Shown here piece after piece: positions 8,729 through 17,871 of a stretch of 64,000 nucleotides of DNA. The DNA lies in NCBI RefSeq assembly GCF_900116205.1, contig NZ_FOZS01000004.1:124001-188000 (forward strand). Reading direction: 5' to 3'. Source of the DNA: Halostagnicola kamekurae (GTDB lineage: Archaea; Halobacteriota; Halobacteria; Halobacteriales; Natrialbaceae). Under the pieces are notes generated by a model that was given only the letters and a program-made list of their open reading frames with translations, had not been told where the DNA came from and searched no databases. Position 1 is the first letter of the stretch. Each line of letters begins with the position of its first letter. Made by a program: the position numbers and the translations under genes.

Positions 8729-9492
8729 TAGATCCCTCGCGTCACAGTTGGTCGCGAAACGGCCGCCTCGAGCGGTCCGGAGGCAGTTCCGAGCAGTCCG
8801 GTCACCGTTCCGACCGGTCCGATCATCGTTCCACGGAGTCCATCCGTCACGATCGATGACCGTCGGGAAGCGGCGATCCTCGAGCGGCGACGACCGGTCG
8901 CGACTCCGAGACACGGACTCGAACGGCCGCCCGGAAGAGCAGAGGTAGATAGGTAGCGCTTCCAGCATATCGCGATCGGTAGAGATCGACACGGACTGAT
9001 AGCGAGCATACTGCTTCGAACGGTTGGCCAGCGGCCGAATAAGCGCCGTTCACCGTTCAGACGCTATCGGTCGGTTTAGCCGAATTAACCGTAATTAACG
9101 ACTATTGGATCGGATGAACGTTCGTCTAACGTGATATTCTGCGGCGTCACGTTTTCGCGGCGTCACCGTTTCGTAGCGTTACTGGGGCCCGTCTCGAGGG
9201 TCTTCTCACCAGCACGACCGCTCGTCACATTCTCGTAACTGCTCAGGAAGTCGGAACCGTACTTTCGGGGAGTGACGGTCGAACTCGTACTGCATCCATC
9301 CGGTCGCATACCGCCCAGCAGTATGCTTCCGAACGTACCAGGGCTGGTCGACCGTTCGCGACGTTATCCGGCGGATGCAACTCGCTCTACGCGGACTGTC
9401 TTTCAGTCCGTCTCACCCTCCAGCCGTAACTAAACGCGACCCCGTCACAGCCCGAAAAAATAGATTCGATGCCAGTTTCCGAACGCCGAGCG
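8729..9492. other. Intergenic, no gene recognised
   Basis: 764 bp between the acyltransferase start and the SnoaL-like gene end. The first 260 bp is GC-rich and repetitive (CGGTCCG-like units). Near 9082-9100 there is a direct repeat ATTAAC...ATTAAC in an AT-rich patch that may belong to the acyltransferase promoter region. I see nothing else. Confidence 0.5.
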
Positions 9493-9882
9493 CTACGCGT
9501 CGCCGACTTCGATCACGTACGACGTCATCGTGCGAATCGCGGCGTTCGATCCGGTGCTCGTGAACTCGTAGACGTCACAGAACGCGTACGCCGACCCGTC
9601 TTCCATCGTCACCGTTCCGTCGACCGCACCGGTCGCGCCGTGGGTGATGACGCGATCGACGGTCAACTCCGCGACGTCGTTATCTTTCATCTCCTCGAGC
9701 GCGCTGGCGACGTCGCCCCTCCCGTGGCGTTTCCGCTCGCCGACGCTGGTCCACTCGACGTCCTCGCTCACGGTCTCGAGGATGAACTCCTCGTCACCCT
9801 CCGCGAAGGCGACGTTGAAGTCTCTGAGCAGGGCCTTCTTCGGCGAGTTCCCGCAGTCTTCGGGCACCGTAATCGTCGTCAT
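9493..9882 (-). CDS. SnoaL/NTF2-like small protein
   Basis: 129 residues with the cone-shaped NTF2-like fold signature: LLRDFNVAFAEGDEEFILE at the N-terminus, a central GERKRHGRGDVASALE, and a C-terminal set of beta strands (VYEFTSTGSNAAIRTMTSYV). The ATG at 9882 overlaps the stop of the VOC gene (ATGA), so it is co-translated with it. Proteins of this kind bind or isomerise small molecules, or serve as polyketide cyclase-like enzymes; no specific reaction can be assigned. Confidence 0.8.
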   Translation of the reverse strand: MTTITVPEDCGNSPKKALLRDFNVAFAEGDEEFILETVSEDVEWTSVGERKRHGRGDVASALEEMKDNDVAELTVDRVITHGATGAVDGTVTMEDGSAYAFCDVYEFTSTGSNAAIRTMTSYVIEVGDA

Positions 9883-10805
9883 ACGTCGGCCTCCTCGCCG
9901 GTGGTGCCGGCGTGGACGTTCCGCAGTTCCTCGAGGTCGAGCTTTCGCATCCGGAGCATCGCCTCCGTGACTCGAGTGGCTCGGGCGGTGTCCTCGTCTC
10001 GAAGCAGCTCGGTGAGGCCGGCCGGAACGACCTGCCAGGAGACGCCGTACTTGTCTGTGAGCCAGCCGCACTGGCCTTCGGCTCCGCCGTCCGCCGTGAG
10101 GGCGTCCCAGTAGTAGTCGACCTCCTCCTGATCCGTGCAGTCGACGGCGAAGGAGATCGCCTCGTTGAACGCGGAGTCGTGGGCCCGCGTGCTATCCATC
10201 GCCGCGAAGCGCTGGCCGGCGAGGGTAAACTCCGCGAACGTGACGGTTCCTTCCTCGTCCGGCTCCTGGTCCGCACCGTAGCGGGCGATTTCGTTAATCT
10301 CAGCGTCGTCGAACGCCGAGGTGTAGAACGCCATCGCCGCTTCCGCCTGCCCGCATCGCTCGCCGGCGAACAGCAGCGACGGGACGAGTTTGCGTTCGGG
10401 GACATCCGGGGCATGTATCAGTTGCCACGAGACGCCGAACTCGTCGGTTACCCAGCCGTACCGATCGCTGAACGGGTACGAACCGAGGCTCATTAGCGTC
10501 TCTCCGTCCGCCGCAAGTTCCGTCCACAGTTCGTCCACCGCCTCGGCCGTCGGACAGTTGACGATGAACGATATCGACGGGTTGAACTCGAACTCCGGAC
10601 CGCCGTTGAGCGCGACGAACGATCTCCCCTCGAGTTCGAACTCGATCGTCATCACGCTGCCTTCGGGTCGTCCGCTGGCCGCCGCCGAGGCTTCGTCGTA
10701 CCGACCGACGCTTCCGGTCGAGGCGTCCTCGAAGATGGTCGTGTATCTGTCCACCGCGTCCGCCGCGTCGTCGTCGAACCACAGGGTCGGCGTGATTTTC
10801 TGCAT
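9879..10805 (-). CDS. Double-domain PhnB-like VOC superfamily protein
   Basis: 308 residues made of two tandem PhnB/3-demethylubiquinone-methyltransferase-type VOC domains. The first starts MQKITPTLWFDDDAADAVD and ends at about residue 135 (GVSWQLIHAPDV); the second mirrors it (KLVPSLLFAG ... KYGVSWQVVPAGL). A further 40-residue helical tail follows. The internal repeat is obvious by eye. Members of this group are bleomycin-resistance/glyoxalase relatives of unknown substrate. It lies 98 nt downstream of a MarR gene and overlaps the SnoaL-like gene by 4 nt. Confidence 0.85.
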   Translation of the reverse strand: MQKITPTLWFDDDAADAVDRYTTIFEDASTGSVGRYDEASAAASGRPEGSVMTIEFELEGRSFVALNGGPEFEFNPSISFIVNCPTAEAVDELWTELAADGETLMSLGSYPFSDRYGWVTDEFGVSWQLIHAPDVPERKLVPSLLFAGERCGQAEAAMAFYTSAFDDAEINEIARYGADQEPDEEGTVTFAEFTLAGQRFAAMDSTRAHDSAFNEAISFAVDCTDQEEVDYYWDALTADGGAEGQCGWLTDKYGVSWQVVPAGLTELLRDEDTARATRVTEAMLRMRKLDLEELRNVHAGTTGEEADV

Positions 10806-10902
10806 TGGCTACCTCTCACCGGTCTTCGTCGAGGCGTTCGGTCGCGTTCCCGGTCGGGGTAGCCGCGTAATCGGTGTCATTGTCGTCTCTCCGTTCGTGG
10901 CG

Positions 10903-11283
10903 TCACTCCGCCTCCAGCTGCGTTTCCTCGTCGATCTCGTCCTGTACCGCCTTCCAGGCGGGGTAAGCGCGCTCGATTTTCTCGCGACCGGCCCGGGTCA
11001 GCGTCAGGCGACGGACCCTGGCGTCGGCCGACTCGGCGTCTGCGATCCACCCCTCGGCTTCCATCCGATTCGCGCTCCGGGTGAGCGTCGTCCGCTCCAG
11101 GCCGAGCCGGTCGGCGAGTTCCCCAAGCGGGGTCGGTCCCGTAAGCGCCAGCGCAGCGAGGACGGAGAACTGTGTCGACTGGAGTCCGTGGGGGCGAAGC
11201 CTCTCGTCGTAGCGGCGTGTTATCGCTCGAGCCCGGCGGCGAGCGGCGAGACAGTTGCAGTTTCTGGTGGCGGAGAGATCCAC
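10903..11283 (-). CDS. MarR family regulator
   Basis: 126 residues from the GTG at 11283. Winged-helix MarR features: RRARAITRRYDERLRPHGLQ, FSVLAALALTGPTPLGELAD, LERTTLTRSANRMEAEGWI, and the wing DARVRRLTLTRAG. A longer start (GTG 11313) is possible but lies inside a perfect palindrome that looks like its operator, so I prefer 11283. The downstream VOC and SnoaL genes are the likely regulon. MarR proteins usually respond to phenolics or oxidants; the ligand here is unknown. Confidence 0.88.
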   Translation of the reverse strand: MDLSATRNCNCLAARRRARAITRRYDERLRPHGLQSTQFSVLAALALTGPTPLGELADRLGLERTTLTRSANRMEAEGWIADAESADARVRRLTLTRAGREKIERAYPAWKAVQDEIDEETQLEAE

Positions 11284-11298
11284 GAGAGCCCTACGATA

Positions 11299-11316
11299 TA
11301 CGTGTACATACACGTA
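11299..11316. promoter_or_regulatory. Perfect 8-2-8 palindrome, candidate MarR operator
   Basis: TACGTGTACATACACGTA is a perfect inverted repeat with a 2-nt centre, placed 15 nt upstream of the preferred MarR start. Length and symmetry are typical of MarR-dimer sites, so it probably mediates autoregulation of the MarR-VOC-SnoaL unit. Confidence 0.65.
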
Positions 11317-11478
11317 CTGCTGGCGGTTTCAGTTGTGGTCGATCCCGGCACAGACCGACGAAAATACCGCCGATTTGATCTTCTCGTGGCGTCGCCGCCC
11401 ACCGCTGGCTCGCGTTCGAAGGGTTCCGGGCTACCTGCATCCGCTCGAGCGAGACGGAACGTGAGTCGCGCGAATCAG

Positions 11479-13281
11479 TCACAGCCGCGTGACCAGTGGA
11501 TTCTCGATGTCGATGTAGACGGATTCCGCCTCAAGCGGTGCCGCTAGTTCATCGCGGTCCTCGAAGCGGGTCCGGAGGTTCCCCTTGCAGGGAACGCGGC
11601 GGTCGTCGAGCAGCTTGCTGATCAGCGCCGATTCGGACGGTTCGTACGCTTCGAGGCCGACCAGTGATTCGCGGAGCACATCTAGAAGGGCCGTTTCGTC
11701 GGCGAGACCGGCAATGCCGAGGGCGTTGATCACTCCAAATGCGTTGTTGAGAACGACGTAGTATCGGACACAGTCGTCGGCGGTCGTGTCCGGACAGACG
11801 GTCTCAATTTGGTCGGTGACGCCGGGACACACCGCGTCGACGGTTTCACGGCGCGATTCCGGGACGTAAAACCCTTCGTTGTCGCGGTAGAACCCCTCGA
11901 CCGGCCAGCCGTCCTCGTCGAGTCGGACGAGCGTGTTCTGCTGGTGGGCTTCGAATCCGAGCCCGAGTTCGAAGTAGGTCCACAGTACGGGCTCGACGGT
12001 GACGGCCAGATACTCGCGGAACCACTCGCGGGCGACGGCACTCGTGGGCCGTCCCGACCGGTCCGCGAGGGCACGGATGAGGCGAGCGATACGCGATGGG
12101 CCGTCGATACCGTCCTGACAGAGCGCGACGACCGGGGAAACGTCGTTCGCGTCGTCTCCGCGAAACGGATTTTCTCTGAGCACAGTCTCGAATCCAGACT
12201 CCGGACCGGCGCCGATGTCGACTGTCAGTGCAGCCGGATCACGGACGACCGCGAATCGCGGGAACGACTCGTCGATTCGATCGGCGAGACCGGCCTCGAG
12301 GAGTCGCGTCACGGCGACGCCGAGCTCGAGTTCCGACACCTTACTGGTCCGCTCCGCGTTCGTTATCTCGACAGCGAGTGATGTCTTCACCATGAACGGC
12401 AACTCGGACGTCCAGAGCGTCCGAACTGACGATGTGGGGTACACCGTCGGCCCGAACGTTCCGAGGTCGGTGATCGACCCGCGTTCGAGCGCCCGCTGGA
12501 CGTGTGGCTGTGCGGAGAGCCACTCCGCTTGCCACGGATGGACCGGAATGACCGCCCGGTCCGATGCGAGCGCTCTCTCAGCCTCGGACGGGAGGGTCGC
12601 TTCGGCTGCTTTGAGCGCGTCAGCGATCCACTCCGTCGGTCCCGCGTTACGGGCGGACCAGCCGGTGATAAGATGCGGGTCGCTCGCGAAGTATCGGAGT
12701 TGAAACGCACCGCGGAGTTCCGGCGCGTACGTCGAGAGGTCGTGGTCGACTATCCCCTCGAGGCTCTTGGGAGCCGGGTGGAAGTGGTGGCCGTAGACGA
12801 GAGACTGCTCGGCGTCGCGGAACGTCGTTTCCGGACCGTACAGACGATCGAAGTCGTTACGTTCGTCGACGAGACGTTCGATCTTTCGCCGCGAGGCGAG
12901 CACGCGCCGGAGTAGATCCGTTCCGGCTGTCGAGTCGGCGGCCTCGGTCGACAGAACCAGTTCCCGCCTCGCAAGCGCTGCGAGCGAGGCGGCGTCGATC
13001 GGCTGCAACTCCCGGTCGTCGGAGCGCGCATAGACCGGCTTGTCGAACAGGTGCCGTCCCGTCGCCGACTCGTAGCGCAGCGGTGCGACGACCTCGACAC
13101 CGTGGTGCTTCAAGGGAGCGTGTGCGACCGTGCCCTCGACGCCGACTCCTGGCAGTGAAGTCTCCGCTTCGACGACCGATGCGGTGTCCGTCTCCCGGAG
13201 GTAGCAGTTAAGGAACGCGTGCAGTGTCGCGGACTCGGCGTGTTCGGATGGTGTCTCGCAGCCGGCGCCAACACCCGTCAT
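11479..13281 (-). CDS. IucA/IucC family NIS siderophore synthetase 1
   Basis: 600 residues, full length for the family. Visible motifs: GHHFHPAPKSLEG near residue 165 (ATP/phosphate binding region), AVIPVHPWQ, SVRTLW, LPFMVKTSLAVEITNAERT and the C-terminal FELGLGFEAHQQNTLVR. The enzyme adenylates a carboxylate, usually citrate or 2-oxoglutarate, and joins it to an amine. The ATG at 13281 overlaps the stop of the decarboxylase gene (ATGA), making it the third gene of a dat-ddc-iuc operon driven from the iron box at 16299. Likely acts on 1,3-diaminopropane made by its partners. Confidence 0.92.
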   Translation of the reverse strand: MTGVGAGCETPSEHAESATLHAFLNCYLRETDTASVVEAETSLPGVGVEGTVAHAPLKHHGVEVVAPLRYESATGRHLFDKPVYARSDDRELQPIDAASLAALARRELVLSTEAADSTAGTDLLRRVLASRRKIERLVDERNDFDRLYGPETTFRDAEQSLVYGHHFHPAPKSLEGIVDHDLSTYAPELRGAFQLRYFASDPHLITGWSARNAGPTEWIADALKAAEATLPSEAERALASDRAVIPVHPWQAEWLSAQPHVQRALERGSITDLGTFGPTVYPTSSVRTLWTSELPFMVKTSLAVEITNAERTSKVSELELGVAVTRLLEAGLADRIDESFPRFAVVRDPAALTVDIGAGPESGFETVLRENPFRGDDANDVSPVVALCQDGIDGPSRIARLIRALADRSGRPTSAVAREWFREYLAVTVEPVLWTYFELGLGFEAHQQNTLVRLDEDGWPVEGFYRDNEGFYVPESRRETVDAVCPGVTDQIETVCPDTTADDCVRYYVVLNNAFGVINALGIAGLADETALLDVLRESLVGLEAYEPSESALISKLLDDRRVPCKGNLRTRFEDRDELAAPLEAESVYIDIENPLVTRL

Positions 13282-14891
13282 CGGTGCACCTCTTCGAATT
13301 GCCCGCGGACGGCGTCGGTGTCGCGCCCGCCGCTGATGTCGCGTGCGTTCGACTGCGCCGCAGCCCGGGCAGCGTGGCCTTTCAGGGCGAGCAGGACCTC
13401 CCGGATGTCGTCGACGGTCGTCTGGGGGTTCATCAACGTGACCTTGAGATACGCACGGCCATCGACTTCGGTGCGAGCGACGACGCCGTCGCCGGACGTG
13501 AAGAGTCGATCGCGGGCGCGACGATTGACGCGGTCGACCCACTTGGGGGACGAGGAATCATTCTGCTGTGGCACGTACCGGAACGTGACGACGTTGATCG
13601 TCGGAGCACACGCGAGTTCCATCGCCGGATCAGATCGGACCATCGCCGCGGTCCGATCCGCGAGGTGGATCGTTCGGTCGATGAGCGAAGCCATTCCTTC
13701 CCGGCCGAGCGTCCGAAACGCGACGTACGGTTTGAGCGCGTCGAACCGGCGCGTCGTCTGGACCGACTTCGAGACGAGGTTCGGGACGCTATCCGTCTCC
13801 GGATTGAGATAGGCGGCGTTGCGACTCAGGAGATCGTACTCACTCTTGTCGGCCAACAGGAAGGCTCCGCAGGCAATCGGCTGGAAGAGTAGCTTGTGGA
13901 AGTCGACGGCCAGCGAGTCGGCGCGTTCGATCCCATCGAGCGTCCCGACGTGGCGCTCGCTCACCGCGAGCGCACCGCCGAGCGCGGCGTCGACGTGGTA
14001 CCAGAGGCCGTAGTCCTCGGCGAGATCCGCGAGCGTGTCGAGCGGATCGACGCTCCCGAAGTCGGTCGTCCCGGCCGTGCCCACGAGGGCAAACGGTCGT
14101 TCGCCGGCCCGTTTCAGCCGATCCAGCGTTTCTGCTAACTCGTCAGGGTCGATCCGGTGTCGGTCATCCGTCGGCACCGCAACGACGGCGTCCTCTCCGA
14201 GACCGATCTGGGCGGCCGCCTGCGCGACGGTGAAGTGTGCGTCCGCGGAGGTCAGTACCCGCATCGATTCGGCTTCGGGTGGGAGTCCCCGGCCCGCTGC
14301 CGAACGGTCGAACTCGTCGCGTACGTACCGCTCGCGGGCGACAAGCAGTCCCTGAAAGTTCGACTGGGTACCACCGGTGGTGACGACGCCATCGGCATCG
14401 GCTCCGAGATCGAACAGTGACGCGAGGTCGCCGATCAGCCGTTCTTCTATGACAGTCCCAGCAGGCGACTGGTCGAACGAATCGAGCGATTGGTTGAGTG
14501 CAGAGAGCAACGCCTCAGCAGCCAATCCCGGGATCATCGGTGGACAGTGGAGGTGGGCGATACAGGAGTCGTCGCTCGGGAACACCGACTTCGCGAGCAC
14601 GTCCGTCGTGATGTCATCGAGCACCTCCTCGAGATCATTCCCGGTTTCGGGCAAGGTATCACGGTCGAGCGTCTCGCGGAGGGCGGCGTACGTCGTGCCA
14701 GCGTACGGTTCGTCAGTGTCACCGACCGTCGAGAGTACCGCCTCGCGACAGCCATCCATCGCGGCGGCGTAGGCGTCGTTGCCCGTCGGTGTCCCGAGGA
14801 ATGACCGCTCAGCTAGCGCCAGCACATCGGAGCGGGCGGCTGCGTCCGTGGAGGTGTCGTCCTCAGGCCCACCTAGTTCGTACGAACTCAC
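13278..14891 (-). CDS. ddc: PLP-dependent L-2,4-diaminobutyrate decarboxylase
   Basis: 537 residues, group II amino-acid decarboxylase fold. Seen: VTTGGTQSNFQGLLVAR, TSADAHFTVAQAAAQIG, LVGTAGTTDFGSVDPL, YHVDAALGGAL and the PLP lysine in VDFHKLLFQP at about residue 333. In siderophore loci this enzyme (RhbB/Bdb type) turns L-2,4-diaminobutyrate into 1,3-diaminopropane. It overlaps its upstream and downstream neighbours by 4 nt each. Substrate specificity is inferred from the adjacent aminotransferase; a serine-type decarboxylase as in achromobactin loci is an alternative. Confidence 0.9.
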   Translation of the reverse strand: MSSYELGGPEDDTSTDAAARSDVLALAERSFLGTPTGNDAYAAAMDGCREAVLSTVGDTDEPYAGTTYAALRETLDRDTLPETGNDLEEVLDDITTDVLAKSVFPSDDSCIAHLHCPPMIPGLAAEALLSALNQSLDSFDQSPAGTVIEERLIGDLASLFDLGADADGVVTTGGTQSNFQGLLVARERYVRDEFDRSAAGRGLPPEAESMRVLTSADAHFTVAQAAAQIGLGEDAVVAVPTDDRHRIDPDELAETLDRLKRAGERPFALVGTAGTTDFGSVDPLDTLADLAEDYGLWYHVDAALGGALAVSERHVGTLDGIERADSLAVDFHKLLFQPIACGAFLLADKSEYDLLSRNAAYLNPETDSVPNLVSKSVQTTRRFDALKPYVAFRTLGREGMASLIDRTIHLADRTAAMVRSDPAMELACAPTINVVTFRYVPQQNDSSSPKWVDRVNRRARDRLFTSGDGVVARTEVDGRAYLKVTLMNPQTTVDDIREVLLALKGHAARAAAQSNARDISGGRDTDAVRGQFEEVHR

Positions 14892-16288
14892 GTTGCCCCT
14901 CCCGAGCGGTCAGTGACCGCGGCTTCGACGGCTTCGCGGAAGCGGGTTCCGACCTCGTCGACCTGGTCGTGGCTGATGGTCAGCGGTGGAAGGAACCGGG
15001 CGACTGCGGAGTCGCGGCCGCCGGTCTCGATGACGAGTCGACGCTCGAAACACGCCGCTTGGACGGCCGATGCGAGGTTGCCGTCGGGCTGTGGCCTTTC
15101 GTCGTCGGGTGCGTTCGGCTCGACAAACTCGACGCCGAGCATCAAACCGCGCCCGCGAACGTCTCCGACGACGTCGAACTCCGATGTGAGCTCGTGCAGA
15201 TGCGATCGCAGTCGCGTACCAACCTCGGCGGCGTGCTTGTCGAGGTCGTTCTCGAGTACGTGTTCGATAGTCACGCGGCCCGCAGCCATCGCCAGCTGAT
15301 GGCCCCTGAATGTGCCGGCGTGTGCACCCGGTTCCCACTCGTCTAATGATTCGTCATACACCACGACAGCGAGCGGCAGGCCACCGCCGATCGCCTTCGA
15401 ACAGGTGAGGACGTCCGGGATGATGTCCGCGTGCTCGAACGCCCAGGTCTCGCCGGTTCGGCCCATCCCAGTTTGGATTTCGTCGACGATCAGCGGGACA
15501 TCGTGCTCGGACGTGATTCGACGTAACTCCCGAACCCACTCGTCGGGCGCCGGATTCACGCCGCCCTCGCCTTGCACCAGTTCGACGATGGTCCCAGCGG
15601 GGTCGGTGACGCCGCTCGCCGGGTCTGTGACGACGCGTTCGACGAACTGGCTCACTGGCTCGTGGTCCCCATCGTCGAGGCCGAACGGGTGGCGGTACAG
15701 GTCCGGATACGGGAGGTGATGGACGTTGGAGGGCAGTCCGTGAACTGGTTCTTTCGCCCCAGTGTCGCCCATCAAACTGAGAGCGCCGGCGGTCATGCCG
15801 TGATAGCCGCCCTGAAATCCGAGGACGCTTCGGTTACCCGTGGCGGTCTTGACGAGCTTGAGCGCCGCCTCGACCGCGTCGGTGCCCGCGGGTGAACAGA
15901 ACTGGACCTTGGCGGTGTCGGTGAACTCGTCCGGGAGGCTGTCGAACAGCGCGTCCACGAAGGCCTCCTTCTCCGGTGTCGTAATGTCGAGTGTGTGCAG
16001 TGGGCGATCTTCGGCGAGCAACCGCTCTACCTCTCGGATTACTTTCGGATGGTTGTGTCCGAGGACGAGCGTCCCTGCTCCGGCGAGACAATCGATGTAT
16101 CGCTCGCCGTCTGCGTCAATGAGTTCGATACCCCGTGCCCGTTCGACGGCGAACGGCAGTGAGCGCGGATACGTCCGAGCGCACGATTCGCGTTCTGTCT
16201 GGCTCCGCCTGAGTCGCTCGTTCGAGTGGTCGTACCTCGATGGTATATTCGATGAATCACGTCGATGGTTGGATTTATCAGTTTGCAT
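14888..16288 (-). CDS. dat: Diaminobutyrate--2-oxoglutarate aminotransferase
   Basis: 466 residues, class III aminotransferase. Motifs: YIDCLAGAGTLVLGHNHP, FCSPAGTDAVEAALK, GGYHGMTAGALSLMG, VDEIQTGMGRTG (Asp269) and the PLP lysine Lys298 in TCSKAIGGGLPLAV. It makes L-2,4-diaminobutyrate from aspartate semialdehyde and glutamate, the first committed step toward 1,3-diaminopropane. First gene of the operon: the ATG at 16288 follows GGAG and lies 11 nt from an 18-bp perfect iron box that sits between a TATA-like TTTTTAAATT and the start. Iron repression is therefore expected. Confidence 0.93.
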   Translation of the reverse strand: MQTDKSNHRRDSSNIPSRYDHSNERLRRSQTERESCARTYPRSLPFAVERARGIELIDADGERYIDCLAGAGTLVLGHNHPKVIREVERLLAEDRPLHTLDITTPEKEAFVDALFDSLPDEFTDTAKVQFCSPAGTDAVEAALKLVKTATGNRSVLGFQGGYHGMTAGALSLMGDTGAKEPVHGLPSNVHHLPYPDLYRHPFGLDDGDHEPVSQFVERVVTDPASGVTDPAGTIVELVQGEGGVNPAPDEWVRELRRITSEHDVPLIVDEIQTGMGRTGETWAFEHADIIPDVLTCSKAIGGGLPLAVVVYDESLDEWEPGAHAGTFRGHQLAMAAGRVTIEHVLENDLDKHAAEVGTRLRSHLHELTSEFDVVGDVRGRGLMLGVEFVEPNAPDDERPQPDGNLASAVQAACFERRLVIETGGRDSAVARFLPPLTISHDQVDEVGTRFREAVEAAVTDRSGGAT

Positions 16289-16296
16289 CGCTCCAA

Positions 16297-16314
16297 TTTT
16301 AGGCTAGCCTAAAA
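16297..16314. promoter_or_regulatory. Iron box A (DtxR type), dat-ddc-iuc operon
   Basis: TTTTAGGCTAGCCTAAAA, a perfect 18-bp palindrome with core TTAGGCTAGCCTAA at 16299-16312. It resembles DtxR/IdeR boxes and is the best of eight such sites in this locus. It covers the TATA-to-start interval, so a bound repressor would block initiation. Confidence 0.85.
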
Positions 16315-16393
16315 ATTTAAAAATCTACTGGTTCGGGCAAACCCGTTTCGTCAGAATGAGGTCTCGTCTGCCCCCTTGACGTCTCGGATCCGA

Positions 16394-17734
16394 TCAGTAG
16401 ACTCGCCGGAGTCGGTCCCGTTGCCACGAATTAGCACTTCTGGTGAACGACTCCCAGTGACTCCGTTTGACGCCCAGATACGTCTCGAACAGCTCCGATC
16501 CGAGCACGTCGCGCATGGTTTCGTTCGCTGCCAGCGCGTCGAGCGCTTGGCCGAGCGTTCGTGGGAGTCGGTCGATGTCTCGCCTTGTGCGCTCGGACGC
16601 GGAGAGGCTCCCCGGGTCGACACCGAGCTGTTCGGGCGGCTCGAGTTCGCGCTGGATGCCGTCGAGCCCCGCTGCGAGAAGCCCCGTGAGGGCGAGGTAT
16701 GGATTCGCGGTGTTGTCCGCGGCGCGAAATTCCAGTCGTGTCGATCCCTCGGAATCGTCGGGGTCTGGCGCGGGGATCCGAACGAGCGCCTCACGGTTCT
16801 CTTGGCCCCAGCAGACGAACGCCGCCGCGCCGATCTGTGGCCGCAGTCGGGCGTAGGAGTTGGCAGTCGGTGCCGCGAGTGCACAGAGGGCCGGCGCGTT
16901 GTCCAGGACGCCGGCGACGAACTGACGTCCGATCCGACTCAAACCCTCCCGGGCCGGGTTATAGAGGACGTTGCCGTCATCCCACAACGAGATATGAATA
17001 TGACAGCCGTTCGTCGAGTTGTCGAACGGTTTCGGGACGAACGTCGAGTGGTAGTCGTGCAATCGGGCGACGCTTTCGACAGTTTCCCTGAGGAGGACGT
17101 GTTCGTCGGCAGCACGAATGCTCGGCCGGTGACCCGTGACCACCTCGTGTTTCCCGGCAGCGTACTCCGGATAGTACTTTTTCACCGGGATGTCCTGTGT
17201 CGCGAGTGCGTCGACGATGCCCAGGATCGTTTCGTGCGTTTCGCGTGTGCTCGCCGTTGCGTACGCGCCCCGTTCGTCGACTCGTCGAGTCTCTCCGTCC
17301 TCGAGCCGTTCGAACAGGTGAAACTCGCTCTCGAAGGCGATCACCGGGGAGAGTCCTTTGTGCTCGAGATCGCGTTTGACCGACCGAAGCGACGACCTGG
17401 GGTCGACCGTCCAGGGGTCGCCATCGAGCGTCTCGATGTCACACAGCATCGCTCCGGTTCGGTCAGCGTATGGCAGCGCACGGAACGTGGACGGGTCCGG
17501 CCGAAGCCTGACCTCGCCTGCGGCGTCGAAGCGGCCGTCCTTGTCCCGACGCCCCAATGCGTTGTAAGTTTGTACCAGTTCGGAAACTGGCACGCCGGAC
17601 GAGACGGCGGCGTCGACCGTAGATGCCTCGACGGCGTGCGTTCGAACCGCGCCGCTTTGGGTGACAAATAGGAGCCGGACGAGGTCGACGCTGGCATCCA
17701 TCCACTCATCACCGGTAGAGTTCGTGTCTGTCAT
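16394..17734 (-). CDS. Glutamine-synthetase-like ligase of the siderophore locus
   Basis: 446 residues with a complete GS active site: Glu135/Glu137 in ESEFHLF, Glu190 and Glu197 around AAGKHEVV, His245 in NGCHIHIS, Arg296 in SYARL, Arg319 in VRIPAP and RLEFRAADNTANPYLALTG. N-terminal GEVRLRPD is as in PuuA/GlnA3-type gamma-glutamylpolyamine synthetases. Such enzymes activate the gamma-carboxyl of glutamate with ATP and attach an amine. It has its own iron box and points away from iucC. Inference: it may attach glutamate (or another carboxylate) to 1,3-diaminopropane or DABA during siderophore assembly; simple glutamine supply is the dull alternative. Confidence 0.85.
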   Translation of the reverse strand: MTDTNSTGDEWMDASVDLVRLLFVTQSGAVRTHAVEASTVDAAVSSGVPVSELVQTYNALGRRDKDGRFDAAGEVRLRPDPSTFRALPYADRTGAMLCDIETLDGDPWTVDPRSSLRSVKRDLEHKGLSPVIAFESEFHLFERLEDGETRRVDERGAYATASTRETHETILGIVDALATQDIPVKKYYPEYAAGKHEVVTGHRPSIRAADEHVLLRETVESVARLHDYHSTFVPKPFDNSTNGCHIHISLWDDGNVLYNPAREGLSRIGRQFVAGVLDNAPALCALAAPTANSYARLRPQIGAAAFVCWGQENREALVRIPAPDPDDSEGSTRLEFRAADNTANPYLALTGLLAAGLDGIQRELEPPEQLGVDPGSLSASERTRRDIDRLPRTLGQALDALAANETMRDVLGSELFETYLGVKRSHWESFTRSANSWQRDRLRRVY

Positions 17735-17757
17735 TCGTGATCTCGTACCAGCAGGTA

Positions 17758-17775
17758 TTTTAGGTCAGCCTAAAA
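17758..17775. promoter_or_regulatory. Iron box B, GS-like gene
   Basis: TTTTAGGTCAGCCTAAAA; core TTAGGTCAGCCTAA at 17760-17773, 26 nt upstream of the GS-like start at 17734. Arms are perfect, only the central bases break symmetry. It gives the ligase its own iron-controlled promoter, divergent from iucC. Confidence 0.8.
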
Positions 17776-17861
17776 AACTTCCCATGAGTGTCGTCTCCTC
17801 GCTGCACTTTTCGCAACTGAGGACGCGTTCGACCTCTATCTCGGTTATCACGTACCAAAAA

Positions 17862-17869
17862 TTTATAAT
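17862..17869 (+). promoter_or_regulatory. TATA box of the iucC transcript
   Basis: TTTATAAT about 27 nt upstream of the ATG at 17892 and directly before iron box C. The spacing predicts a transcript beginning at or next to that ATG, i.e. a leaderless mRNA opening with the 26-codon leader ORF. Confidence 0.6.
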
Positions 17870-17871
17870 TC

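Noticed and set aside
8729-8992. N-terminal extension of the acyltransferase
   Set aside because: Arg/Asp-rich repetitive translation without homology; ATG 8728 has GAGGG.
11479-13542. Extended 687-codon start for synthetase 1
   Set aside because: The extra 87 codons lie in the decarboxylase gene; ATG 13281 in the ATGA overlap is the natural start.
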